DNA of 5,553 nt from Chloroflexota bacterium (lineage in GTDB: Bacteria; Chloroflexota; Chloroflexia; Chloroflexales; Kallotenuaceae), in NCBI GenBank assembly GCA_019240175.1, contig JAFAYS010000097.1:1-5553 (forward strand). The letters are read 5' to 3'. Shown piece by piece: positions 1 through 5,553 of the stretch (the stretch's first letter is position 1; every line of letters starts with the position of its first letter). Below the pieces are notes generated by a model, which did not search any database, was not told where the DNA came from, and saw only the letters and a program-made list of their open reading frames with translations. A program made the translations under genes and the position numbers.

Positions 1-509
1 AAGATCGCGGCTTTATGATCGTGCCTGAGGTCGACGACGAGGTGCTGGTAGCCTTCGAGCACGGCGACATCAGCCGGCCCTACATCATCGGCGGGCTGTG
101 GAACAGCAAAGATACCGTGCCGGTGCAGGCGGTTGAAGGCGGCAAGGTCGTTCATCGCGCGCTCAAAACCCGGCTTGGTCATCTGATTGAGTTCAAGGAC
201 GATGGCGGCCCTGGCTACATCCAGATCAAGAGCGCGGGCGGTCACACGATCAACATCAACGACACCGACAAATATATTCGCATCAAATCGCAGAGCCACA
301 CCGTCCTCCTCGACGATCAGGGCAAGGCGGTCAAGATCGAGTCGGCGGGCGATGTCGAGATCAAAGGCCCCGGCGGCAAGCTCACGATCACATCGAGTGG
401 AGTGCAACTAACGTCCAATTCTGGGCTAACCGTTCAGGCTAACTCGATGCTGGACGTTAAGTCCAGTGCAGCGCTGACCATCCAAGGGGCAATGGTCAAG
501 ATCAACTAA
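1..509 (+). CDS. VgrG/Afp8-like spike protein, C-terminal part (5' end outside window)
   Basis: This is the end of a central spike protein of a contractile injection system, which as a trimer forms the needle under the baseplate. The reading frame is open from the first base (first full codon at 3, Asp-Arg-Gly-Phe), so the ATG at 15 is internal and the true start lies upstream. The first 35 or so residues match the end of a gp5-type OB fold: the run PEVDDEVLVAFEHGD followed by RPYIIGGLWN is typical of VgrG and Afp8-like proteins. After a short link come rungs of about 16-18 residues with alternating hydrophobic positions (YIRIKS, AVKIES, DVEIKG, KLTITS, LTVQAN, LDVKSS, LTIQGA), as expected for a triangular beta-helix. 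The protein stops right after the helix at KIN, so no C-terminal effector domain is fused. A PAAR gene follows 58 bases later, fitting a tip that docks on this helix. The N-terminal gp27-like part cannot be seen. Confidence 0.9.
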   Translation, partial: DRGFMIVPEVDDEVLVAFEHGDISRPYIIGGLWNSKDTVPVQAVEGGKVVHRALKTRLGHLIEFKDDGGPGYIQIKSAGGHTININDTDKYIRIKSQSHTVLLDDQGKAVKIESAGDVEIKGPGGKLTITSSGVQLTSNSGLTVQANSMLDVKSSAALTIQGAMVKIN

Positions 510-522
510 GTTGCCAGGGCTT

Positions 523-534
523 TCTGGTACCAGA
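523..534. repeat. Perfect 12-bp palindrome between spike and PAAR genes
   Basis: The sequence TCTGGTACCAGA reads the same on both strands. It is centred in the gap after the spike stop codon and about 35 bases before the PAAR start. A short outer pair (CAGG at 515-518 and CCTG at 538-541) lies on either side, so a weak hairpin is possible, but no T-run follows and it does not look like an intrinsic terminator. It could be an operator-like dyad, an RNA processing site, or chance. Confidence 0.35.
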
Positions 535-556
535 TAACCTGTCATTGTAGTCCAAA

Positions 557-562
557 AAGGGG
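557..562 (+). promoter_or_regulatory. Ribosome binding site of the PAAR gene
   Basis: AAGGGG lies 5 bases before the ATG at 568, preceded by an A-run (554-558). It is a good Shine-Dalgarno match and supports that start. Confidence 0.6.
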
Positions 563-567
563 TACAT

Positions 568-855
568 ATGAGTTTCCCAGCGGCTCGCTTAACCGATACT
601 ACCGCGACGGGCGATATTATCACTGGGCCAGGAGTTCCAAACGTGATCATCGGCGGGCTTCCGGCGGCAACCGTGAGCGATGCGACCACCGGCGCGTTCT
701 GCACCGGTATGGTCACAATGGGCAGCGGTACCGTCCTGATTGGCGGCAAGCCCGCAGCCAGGGTTGGCAGCCAGTGCAACGGGGTGAACACCGTGGGCGC
801 TCCAACCACCACGGTGGTTGCCAAAGGCGCGCCCACAGTGTTGATCGGCGGGTAG
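568..855 (+). CDS. PAAR-domain spike tip protein (Afp10-like), without histidines
   Basis: This 95-residue protein is the likely conical tip that caps the VgrG-like spike and sharpens it for membrane puncture. It consists only of a PAAR fold: the N-terminal PAAR at residues 4-7, the ITGPG turn at 18-22, VIIGGLPAATVSD at 26-38, VLIGGKPAARVGS at 56-68, and a final APTVLIGG at 88-95. These repeated hydrophobic-Gly-Gly-x-Pro-Ala-Ala units and the length are typical of the family. Classical PAAR tips bind zinc through three histidines and one cysteine. Here there is no histidine in the whole protein, and the only cysteines are C45 and C70, so the usual metal site is absent or altered. There is no extension for a toxin. 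The position directly after the spike gene supports the role. In the Afp and PVC clusters the gp25-like gene comes before PAAR; here the order is reversed. Confidence 0.9.
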   Translation: MSFPAARLTDTTATGDIITGPGVPNVIIGGLPAATVSDATTGAFCTGMVTMGSGTVLIGGKPAARVGSQCNGVNTVGAPTTTVVAKGAPTVLIGG

Positions 856-886
856 CGGCTAGCGAGCACAGGGAACAAACAAGATT

Positions 887-930
887 GCGCTCGTTCCACG
901 AGGCTTGCAAGCGTGCAGGCGAGCGAGCGC
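887..930. repeat. Imperfect inverted repeat with inner palindrome, PAAR-gp25 gap
   Basis: GCGCTCG (887-893) is complementary to CGAGCGC (924-930). CACG (897-900) and CGTG (912-915) can pair inside it, and a perfect 10-bp palindrome, GCTTGCAAGC, lies at 903-912 and overlaps the right inner arm. The stem is broken by unequal bulges and has no T-run after it. It may fold in the mRNA between the two genes, for example to adjust relative expression, but it is not a convincing terminator. Confidence 0.3.
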
Positions 931-948
931 CAGCTAATACAAGCGGGT

Positions 949-953
949 AGAGG
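949..953 (+). promoter_or_regulatory. Ribosome binding site of the gp25-like gene (GTG start)
   Basis: AGAGG ends 6 bases before the GTG at 960. Because the gene has no ATG near its 5' end, this site decides for the GTG as start codon. Confidence 0.5.
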
Positions 954-959
954 TTCACT

Positions 960-1364
960 GTGACTCAACTGAGCGATATTATCGGCTCCGGTTGGCGGTT
1001 TCCACCAAACGTCGATGGCCGAGGCGGGATCGCGCTAGTCTCGCGCGAACAAGAGATCGAAGAAGCTATTGAAATTATCCTCAGCACGCCCAAGGGCCAG
1101 CGCGTCATGCGGCCTGAGTTTGGCTGTCGCATCCACGAGCTGATCTTCGCCCCGATGAACGCGGGCACGGCAGCCGCCGTCTCACACCATGTAAAAGAAG
1201 CCTTGGGCTGGTGGGAACCACGGATCGACGTCGAGGATGTTACTGTCGAGACCGATCCCAATAATCAATCGTGCTTGCTGATCTACATCTCATACCGTAT
1301 TCGAGCCACCCATGATGAGCGAGCGTTGGTCTATCCCTTTTACACCATTCCGGGCGAGCCCTAG
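960..1364 (+). CDS. gp25-like baseplate wedge protein (Afp9/TssE-type, GPW_gp25 family)
   Basis: This 134-residue protein is a baseplate wedge subunit of the T4 gp25 family, which links the baseplate to the first sheath ring and starts sheath assembly. Visible family marks, in order, are GWRFPP (11-16), GGIALVS (22-28), a helix EIEEAIEIIL (32-41), the block RVMRPEFGC (48-56) with HELIFAP after it (59-65), and the diagnostic EPR motif at 86-88 in WWEPRIDVEDV. The C-terminal half has the usual beta strands (LLIYISYRI) and ends in VYPFYTIPGEP. The length is normal for the family. It starts with GTG at 960, preceded by AGAGG. It is followed after 47 bases by the J-like wedge protein, its expected structural neighbour. 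TssE of type VI secretion belongs to the same superfamily, but the neighbouring gene set fits eCIS better. Confidence 0.93.
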   Translation: MTQLSDIIGSGWRFPPNVDGRGGIALVSREQEIEEAIEIILSTPKGQRVMRPEFGCRIHELIFAPMNAGTAAAVSHHVKEALGWWEPRIDVEDVTVETDPNNQSCLLIYISYRIRATHDERALVYPFYTIPGEP

Positions 1365-1399
1365 GCGCTGGTTCGGCCCATACGATCGCTTGCTTGTCT

Positions 1400-1404
1400 A
1401 GGAG
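1400..1404 (+). promoter_or_regulatory. Ribosome binding site fixing the start of the J-like gene
   Basis: AGGAG lies 7 bases before the ATG at 1412. An in-frame TTG at 1394 would extend the protein by six residues, but it sits upstream of this site and would place the Shine-Dalgarno inside the coding region. The ATG at 1412 is therefore chosen. Confidence 0.7.
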
Positions 1405-1411
1405 ATATTCG

Positions 1412-3379
1412 ATGTCGCTGCCAACACCCAATCTCGACGATCGCCGGTTCCAGGACCTCGTGGACGAGGCCAAGCGGATGATCCCGCGCTATTGTCCGCA
1501 GTGGACTGACCACAACGTGAGCGATCCTGGCGTCACCTTGATTGAACTCTTCGCCTGGATGGTCGAGACGATGATCTATCGTCTGAACCGCGTCCCGGAA
1601 AAAAGCTATATCACCTTCATGGATCTGATGGGCGTACAGCTCCAGCCGCCCGCCGCCTCGCGCACCAAGCTCACCTTCTGGCTGGCCGCGCCGACCAACG
1701 ACGCCGTGACAGTGCCGGTCGGCACCGAGGTTGCGACGGTTCAGACGGCCTCGGAGGCAGCGGTTAGCTTCAGCACCGACGCGGATCTGGTGATCCGGCC
1801 TGCCAAGCTCGTCGCCTGTCTGACCTCGCCCGACGAGCAGCTGTTCGAGGATCAGTTCTGGAAGCTGTCGGTGCCCAACCAGTCGTTTGTCGCCTTTAGC
1901 CACCAGCCACAGCCGGGCAATGCCTTCTACCTTGGCTACGAGCAGGATCACAGCAATCATATTCTGTCGCTGTGGATCGACTGTACGATCGAGGGTATCG
2001 GCGTCGACCCGACCAATCCGCCGCTCTCGTGGGAGGTCTGGAGCAACGACGGCTGGACTGAGGCCGAGATCGATCGTGACGAGAACGGCCAGCGCAACGA
2101 CGAGACCGGCGGTCTTAACAAAAAAGGCCGCGTGGTGCTGCACCTGCCGCCGGGCATGACGCCGACCGAGATCGGCGGCAAGCGCGGCTACTGGCTACGC
2201 TGCCGGCACACGCCGCCGAAGCCGGGACAGCCCACTTACTCGGCCTCGCCGATGATCTACACGATCGAGTCGGGCTCGGTCGGCGGCATGATGACCGCGA
2301 CGCACGCCCGCACGATCGTCGGCGAGATGCTGGGCCGCAGCGACGGGATGCCTGGGCAGGGCTTCCACCTTGAGGCCACGCCGGTACTGCCGCGTCAGAT
2401 CCACGAGACCGTGGAAGTGCAAGAAGAAGACGGCACCTGGTGGCAGTGGGAAGAGCGCACGGACTTTGCGGTATCGATGCCACAGGATAAGCATTATGTG
2501 CTCGACAGCGTGAGCGGCGAGATCCGCCTGGGACCATTTATGCGCGAGCCTGACGGCACCGGTCGTCAGTATGGCGCGGTTCCGGCGCGCGGCAACATGA
2601 TCCGCTTCAGCCGCTATCGCAGCGGCGGCGGCTCGCACGGCAACGTCGATACCGGCAAGCTGACCGTGCTCAAAAACGCCGTGCCGTATGTCGATAAAGT
2701 CACCAACCGCCAGCCGGCGATCGGCGGTCGTGACGCGGAAAGCCTGGAACGAGCCAAGCTGCGCGCGCCACAGCTCCTGCGCACCCGCGACCGTGCGGTG
2801 ACGGCGGAGGACTTCGAGTATCTGGCCAAGCAGGCCTCATCCAGCGTGGCGCGAGCGCGCTGTCTCCAGCCGCGCGCCGTCGGCATGTCAAACACACCAC
2901 CACCAGGCATCATCCAAATGCTGCTGGTGCCGGATCTTTCCAGCGCCGAAGGCCGTATTCTGCCCGAGCATCTGCGCCTGACCCAGGAGGCGATCCAGGA
3001 GGTGCAGCAGTACCTCGACGAGCGGCGCATGCTGACCACGATCATCAAGATTGGGCAGCCCGATTATATCTGGGTGTCGGTCGACGCCCGGCTCAAAGCC
3101 CGCCACGACTCCGATCCTGAGGTGGTGCGCCGCGACGCGATGACCAAGCTTTACCGCTTCTTGAATCCGGTCGTGGGCGGCACCGAGCGCAACGGCTGGC
3201 CCTTTGGCCGCGATCTGTACATCTCGGAAGTGTACGCTGTGTTACAGAGCGTTCCCGGTGTCGAGTACATCGAGCACGTCAAGCTCTGGCTGGAAGATAA
3301 ACAGGAGCCGCAGGAGCGCATCTCGCTGCCACCCAACGGGCTGATCGCCTCGGCTGAGCACCGAATCGCAGTGGTATAA
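1412..3379 (+). CDS. Baseplate J-like wedge protein (gp6/Afp11-type putative baseplate assembly protein)
   Basis: This 655-residue protein is a large wedge subunit that, in related systems, forms the ring holding the spike hub and the sheath. Its N-terminus has the family signature: DHNVSDPGVTLIELFAWM at residues 33-50, then YRLNRVPEKSY and MDLMGVQLQPP. The middle part (about 85-300) is beta-rich, with a module around WEVWSNDGW and GYWLRCR typical of this family. After it comes a conserved block with GGRDAESLERAKLRAPQLL, followed by RTRDRAVTAEDFEYLA (roughly 435-475), the most recognisable stretch of baseplate J-like proteins. The C-terminal part has a predicted alpha/beta domain (about 550-632) with FLNPVVGGTERNGWPFGRDL and VPGVEYIEHVKL, and ends LPPNGLIASAEHRIAVV. 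The length matches the compact group of putative baseplate assembly proteins rather than the longer Afp11 itself. The next gene starts within 20 bases, implying co-translation. Confidence 0.93.
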   Translation: MSLPTPNLDDRRFQDLVDEAKRMIPRYCPQWTDHNVSDPGVTLIELFAWMVETMIYRLNRVPEKSYITFMDLMGVQLQPPAASRTKLTFWLAAPTNDAVTVPVGTEVATVQTASEAAVSFSTDADLVIRPAKLVACLTSPDEQLFEDQFWKLSVPNQSFVAFSHQPQPGNAFYLGYEQDHSNHILSLWIDCTIEGIGVDPTNPPLSWEVWSNDGWTEAEIDRDENGQRNDETGGLNKKGRVVLHLPPGMTPTEIGGKRGYWLRCRHTPPKPGQPTYSASPMIYTIESGSVGGMMTATHARTIVGEMLGRSDGMPGQGFHLEATPVLPRQIHETVEVQEEDGTWWQWEERTDFAVSMPQDKHYVLDSVSGEIRLGPFMREPDGTGRQYGAVPARGNMIRFSRYRSGGGSHGNVDTGKLTVLKNAVPYVDKVTNRQPAIGGRDAESLERAKLRAPQLLRTRDRAVTAEDFEYLAKQASSSVARARCLQPRAVGMSNTPPPGIIQMLLVPDLSSAEGRILPEHLRLTQEAIQEVQQYLDERRMLTTIIKIGQPDYIWVSVDARLKARHDSDPEVVRRDAMTKLYRFLNPVVGGTERNGWPFGRDLYISEVYAVLQSVPGVEYIEHVKLWLEDKQEPQERISLPPNGLIASAEHRIAVV

Positions 3380-3397
3380 CCGTTTATGCTAGAAACA

Positions 3398-4369
3398 ATG
3401 GACTACGGCACGCTCACCTACACCGATCGGCAGGGCAACGACCAAAAGTTCAAGCTCCGCCTCGGCAGCATGACGATCGGTCGCGCGCCCGAAAATGAGA
3501 TCGTCTTCGAGGATGAGCAGATCGCACGCTTTCATGTCCGGGTGCTCTGCCTGCCTGACGGCTGCTGGGCGATCAACCTGAGCAGCGATCCGACACTGGT
3601 GAATCAGGTGCAGATGGTGCCGAACGTGCGCACCATGCTGCGCGACGGCGACACGATCCATATTCGTGGCCACCGGGTGCGCTACAACGCTCGCCAGGTA
3701 CTAGAGCAGCCATCGCCGGTGCTGCGGCCTGAGATCGCCGCCAAGATCCCGCAGATCGTCAAGGTCAATCCAGCGCCGCCGATGGTGCCGGCGGTGCGGC
3801 GACTGCGGGGCAACAGCGGCCCGCCGCGCATCCAGAAAAACTTCTACCATGATCACGGCTACAGCAGCTACATGCAGTACCTGCCGCCGGTGTATCAGGA
3901 AGACGATTTTCTTGGCCGGTTCTTGCTGATCTTCGAGTCGATCATCGATCCGCTGGAGCGCACCATCGAGCAGCTGCCGCTGTATTTCGATCCGCGGATG
4001 ACGCCCGACTCGTTTCTGTCGTGGCTGGCTTCCTGGGTTAATATTGCGCTCAACGAGAAATGGACGATCGCGCAGCGCCGCGCGCTGATCAAAGCCGCGC
4101 CGGACCTGTATCGCTGGCGTGGCACGCGACGCGGAATGAGCGAGTACATCAAGCTTTACAGCGGCGTCAAGCCGATCATCGTCGAGCCGGAGCAGGTGCA
4201 CCCCGACGATCACGAGCCGCTGCCGAACTATGTATTTCGTATAATCCTGAATGTTCCCGATGTGGAAGAGGTCGACCGCGAAATGATCGAGGCGATCATC
4301 GAAGCCGAAAAACCGGCGCATACGGCATATATTCTGGAGATTCACCAGGTAGACGTTGCGCAATCCTAG
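3398..4369 (+). CDS. FHA domain fused to phage tail protein I-type baseplate protein (Afp12 position)
   Basis: This 323-residue protein joins two modules. Residues 1-100 form an FHA-like domain (ITIGR-type strand TIGRAPENEIVF at 26-37, ARFH at 43-46, LVNQ at 67-70, LRDGDTIHI at 81-89). A Pro-rich, basic linker follows (about 101-148). Residues 155-315 are a tail protein I-type domain: YLPPVYQEDDFLGRFL, then YFDPRMTPDSFLSWLASW (196-213), YRWRGTRRG at 238-246, and EKPAHT at 304-309. Tail protein I-like subunits complete the baseplate wedge with the gp25- and J-like proteins. The FHA copy is degenerate: the Ser of the usual SRxH is A43 and the usual NGT is D64-P65-T66, so phosphothreonine binding is doubtful. 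An earlier in-frame ATG at 3386 adds four residues. I prefer 3398 because the following gene also begins MDYG and the two N-termini align almost without gaps; neither start has a strong ribosome site, so translation may be coupled to the gene before. Confidence 0.85.
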   Translation: MDYGTLTYTDRQGNDQKFKLRLGSMTIGRAPENEIVFEDEQIARFHVRVLCLPDGCWAINLSSDPTLVNQVQMVPNVRTMLRDGDTIHIRGHRVRYNARQVLEQPSPVLRPEIAAKIPQIVKVNPAPPMVPAVRRLRGNSGPPRIQKNFYHDHGYSSYMQYLPPVYQEDDFLGRFLLIFESIIDPLERTIEQLPLYFDPRMTPDSFLSWLASWVNIALNEKWTIAQRRALIKAAPDLYRWRGTRRGMSEYIKLYSGVKPIIVEPEQVHPDDHEPLPNYVFRIILNVPDVEEVDREMIEAIIEAEKPAHTAYILEIHQVDVAQS

Positions 4370-4402
4370 CCTAGCATCGCCCACGGCACATCGCGCGCCG
4401 GG

Positions 4403-4408
4403 AAAGGA
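4403..4408 (+). promoter_or_regulatory. Ribosome binding site of the second FHA gene
   Basis: AAAGGA, within a purine run GGGAAAGGA (4400-4408), lies 9 bases before the ATG at 4418 and supports that start. Confidence 0.55.
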
Positions 4409-4417
4409 TCTTCTATC

Positions 4418-5553
4418 ATGGATTACGGCTGGCTGCAAATCAATCATCGCGGTGGTATGCAGCAAGATATTCCTCTGCGGGAAGAGGTCACGTTTGGACG
4501 TGCCCAAGATAATGATGTGGTGCTCAATGAGTCCACGGTCTCGCCCTACCACGCGAAAATCGTGTGCGATACCACGGGCTGCTGGATCGTTGATCTAACG
4601 AGCGCCAATGGCACCTATGTCGACGGGGCGCGCCTCTTCAGCCAGCAGCCGCAAACGCTGACTGAAGGTACGGTTGTCCAGATCGGCAATACGCGCATCA
4701 TTGCCTATCCCAGCGAGGTTGCTGCATCGGATGCTGAGCAGCCAGATCCGAATATCTCTACCGCGCCGACGCTCGCCGCGCCAGTGATTGCCGCGCCGTT
4801 TCAGCGCGCGACGCCGCCGCCGACTGAGACCTTTGTTAATCCATTTGCAACCAACACGCCACCCCCGCCGCCGGTGTATAGCGGCTCGGTGATCCCACCG
4901 CCGCCGGGTGGCGGCAGCGCCACCGCCACGTCTCAATCGGCCAACCTGACGCTGACGACGACGGATCTGGCCGCGCACGCCGGTGGTACGGCTTTTAGCT
5001 CGATCTTTGTCGTCAACCGCTCGACGATCGTTAATCGCATTGAGCTGGTCGTCGACGGCGTGCCGCCCTCGTGGGTGACGATCAAACCGAACGCGCTCTC
5101 GCTCTTTCCCGGCGGTCAGGGCGAGGCGCAGGTGCAGATCAGCCCGCCGCGCGATCCGAACAGCCGCGCCGGAGCGCACGGGTTCGAGGTAATTGCGCGC
5201 TCGGATCAGTTTCCCACCGAACGCACCGCCGTCACCGGCTCGCTGACGATCTTACCCTACAGCGAGTTTGCGCTCGACATTAATCCGCAGCAGCAGACCG
5301 GACGACTCCAGGGCACCTACGAAGTCGAGGTTTCCAACAAGAGCAACAGCGAGCATACCTTCCAGTTCGAGGGCCGCGAAGCCGAAAACGCGATGACCTT
5401 CCGCTTCCTGCCGCCGACGCTCAAAGTTGCGCCTGGCGAAGTCGCGACAGTGCGCGCGCGAACCAGGTTGCTAGCTACGCATTTGGTCGGCAAACCCAAG
5501 ATCTATCCGTTTACGATCAATGTCGCGCCCGCCGATGAGTCGGCCTCGCCGCA
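4418..5553 (+). CDS. FHA-domain protein with Pro-rich linker and Ig-like repeats (3' end outside window)
   Basis: The frame is open for 378 codons from the ATG to the window end, so the protein is incomplete. Residues 1-97 form an FHA domain with FGR (26-28), SPYH (42-45, where SRxH is usual), and NGTYVDG (64-70). R28, S42, H45 and N64-G65-T66 keep most of the phosphothreonine pocket; only the Arg of SRxH is replaced, by P43. Residues 98-174 are a disordered Pro/Ala/Thr-rich linker with five prolines at 148-152. Two beta-sandwich repeats follow: 175-279 (VVDGVPPSWVTIKP, then ALSLFPGGQGEAQVQISPPRDP) and about 280-370 (FRFLPPTLKVAPGEVATV). They resemble NEW3/COG1470-like Ig folds, and similar repeats occur in proteins encoded beside some actinobacterial eCIS (from memory). 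There is no signal peptide, so the protein is probably cytoplasmic or part of the particle. It could be a baseplate accessory, a fibre-like part or a regulator; the function is unknown. Confidence 0.82.
   Translation, partial: MDYGWLQINHRGGMQQDIPLREEVTFGRAQDNDVVLNESTVSPYHAKIVCDTTGCWIVDLTSANGTYVDGARLFSQQPQTLTEGTVVQIGNTRIIAYPSEVAASDAEQPDPNISTAPTLAAPVIAAPFQRATPPPTETFVNPFATNTPPPPPVYSGSVIPPPPGGGSATATSQSANLTLTTTDLAAHAGGTAFSSIFVVNRSTIVNRIELVVDGVPPSWVTIKPNALSLFPGGQGEAQVQISPPRDPNSRAGAHGFEVIARSDQFPTERTAVTGSLTILPYSEFALDINPQQQTGRLQGTYEVEVSNKSNSEHTFQFEGREAENAMTFRFLPPTLKVAPGEVATVRARTRLLATHLVGKPKIYPFTINVAPADESASP

Noticed and set aside
15..17. ATG as start of the spike gene
   Set aside because: The frame is open upstream to the window edge, and the residues before it (Asp-Arg-Gly-Phe) belong to the conserved OB-fold motif, so this Met is internal.
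523..541. Palindrome as a transcription terminator
   Set aside because: There is no T-run after it, the stem would be only about four to five pairs with a tiny loop, and the following genes belong to the same machine.
1394..1396. TTG as start of the J-like gene
   Set aside because: The AGGAG ribosome site lies between it and the ATG at 1412, so the ATG is the far better start.
1361..2143. Long open frame of 260 codons on the minus strand
   Set aside because: It lies opposite the clearly recognisable J-like gene in a GC-rich stretch, its protein shows no family motifs, and it is best explained as an antisense shadow of biased codon use.
3701..4552. Long minus-strand open frame of 283 codons
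   Set aside because: It runs antisense across the FHA/tail protein I fusion and into the next gene. The protein is Arg/His/Asp-rich without domain motifs, typical of a reverse-strand artefact.
4595..5179. Minus-strand open frame of 194 codons opposite the second FHA gene
   Set aside because: Extremely Arg-rich with no recognisable domain, while the plus-strand frame over the same stretch encodes a coherent FHA, linker and Ig-like architecture.
1..5553. Type VI secretion locus, suggested by VgrG, PAAR, gp25/TssE-like and FHA proteins
   Set aside because: The J-like and tail protein I-like genes are of the phage-tail/eCIS kind, and no TssF, TssG, TssK or membrane-complex genes appear beside the gp25-like gene. 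The visible gene set fits eCIS better, though flanks are needed to be certain.
1..5553. CRISPR arrays, tRNA or rRNA genes, insertion sequences
   Set aside because: No regularly spaced repeats, no tRNA-like cloverleaf, and no transposase frames or terminal inverted repeats were seen; almost the whole window is accounted for by six genes.

Overview
The window holds six co-directional (+ strand) protein genes, packed with short gaps of about 20 to 105 bases. Together they look like the spike and baseplate section of a contractile injection system, most likely a phage-tail-like extracellular type (eCIS; the Afp, PVC and MAC family). I recognise the genes from protein motifs only; no database search was possible. 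The spacing, the ribosome sites and the absence of a convincing terminator suggest one operon that starts upstream of the window and continues past its end.

Layout: 1-509 is the C-terminal part of a VgrG/Afp8-like spike (end of the gp5-type OB fold, then a beta-helix). 568-855 is a small PAAR tip protein. 960-1364 is a gp25-like baseplate wedge protein with the family's EPR motif. 1412-3379 is a large baseplate J-like (gp6/Afp11-type) wedge protein. 3398-4369 is a fusion of an N-terminal FHA domain to a phage tail protein I-type baseplate domain. 4418-5553 is a second FHA protein, cut by the window end, in which the FHA domain is followed by a proline-rich linker and at least two Ig-like beta-sandwich repeats. 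The gaps are all well below 300 bases. The two on either side of the PAAR gene each carry a perfect 10-12 bp palindrome.

How they work together: in known systems the gp25-like, J-like and tail protein I-like proteins form the wedges that ring the spike. The VgrG-like trimer sits at the centre, PAAR caps it, and the sheath starts from the gp25-like protein. Sheath, tube, ATPase, tape measure, fibre and toxin genes are not in this window and would be expected on either side.

The least ordinary part is the FHA content. Two adjacent genes begin with related FHA domains that share the N-terminus MDYG. The copy fused to the baseplate protein has lost most residues that contact phosphothreonine, while the stand-alone copy keeps most of them. 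FHA domains are known as regulators of type VI secretion, but a covalent fusion to a baseplate subunit is not something I know as standard. The PAAR protein is also unusual in having no histidine.

Organism: the sequence has fairly high GC (roughly 60 percent by eye) and bacterial ribosome sites. The compact gp25, J, tail protein I set and the FHA plus Ig-like proteins would fit Chloroflexota or another environmental bacterium with an eCIS. This is a guess from protein style, not a demonstrated assignment.
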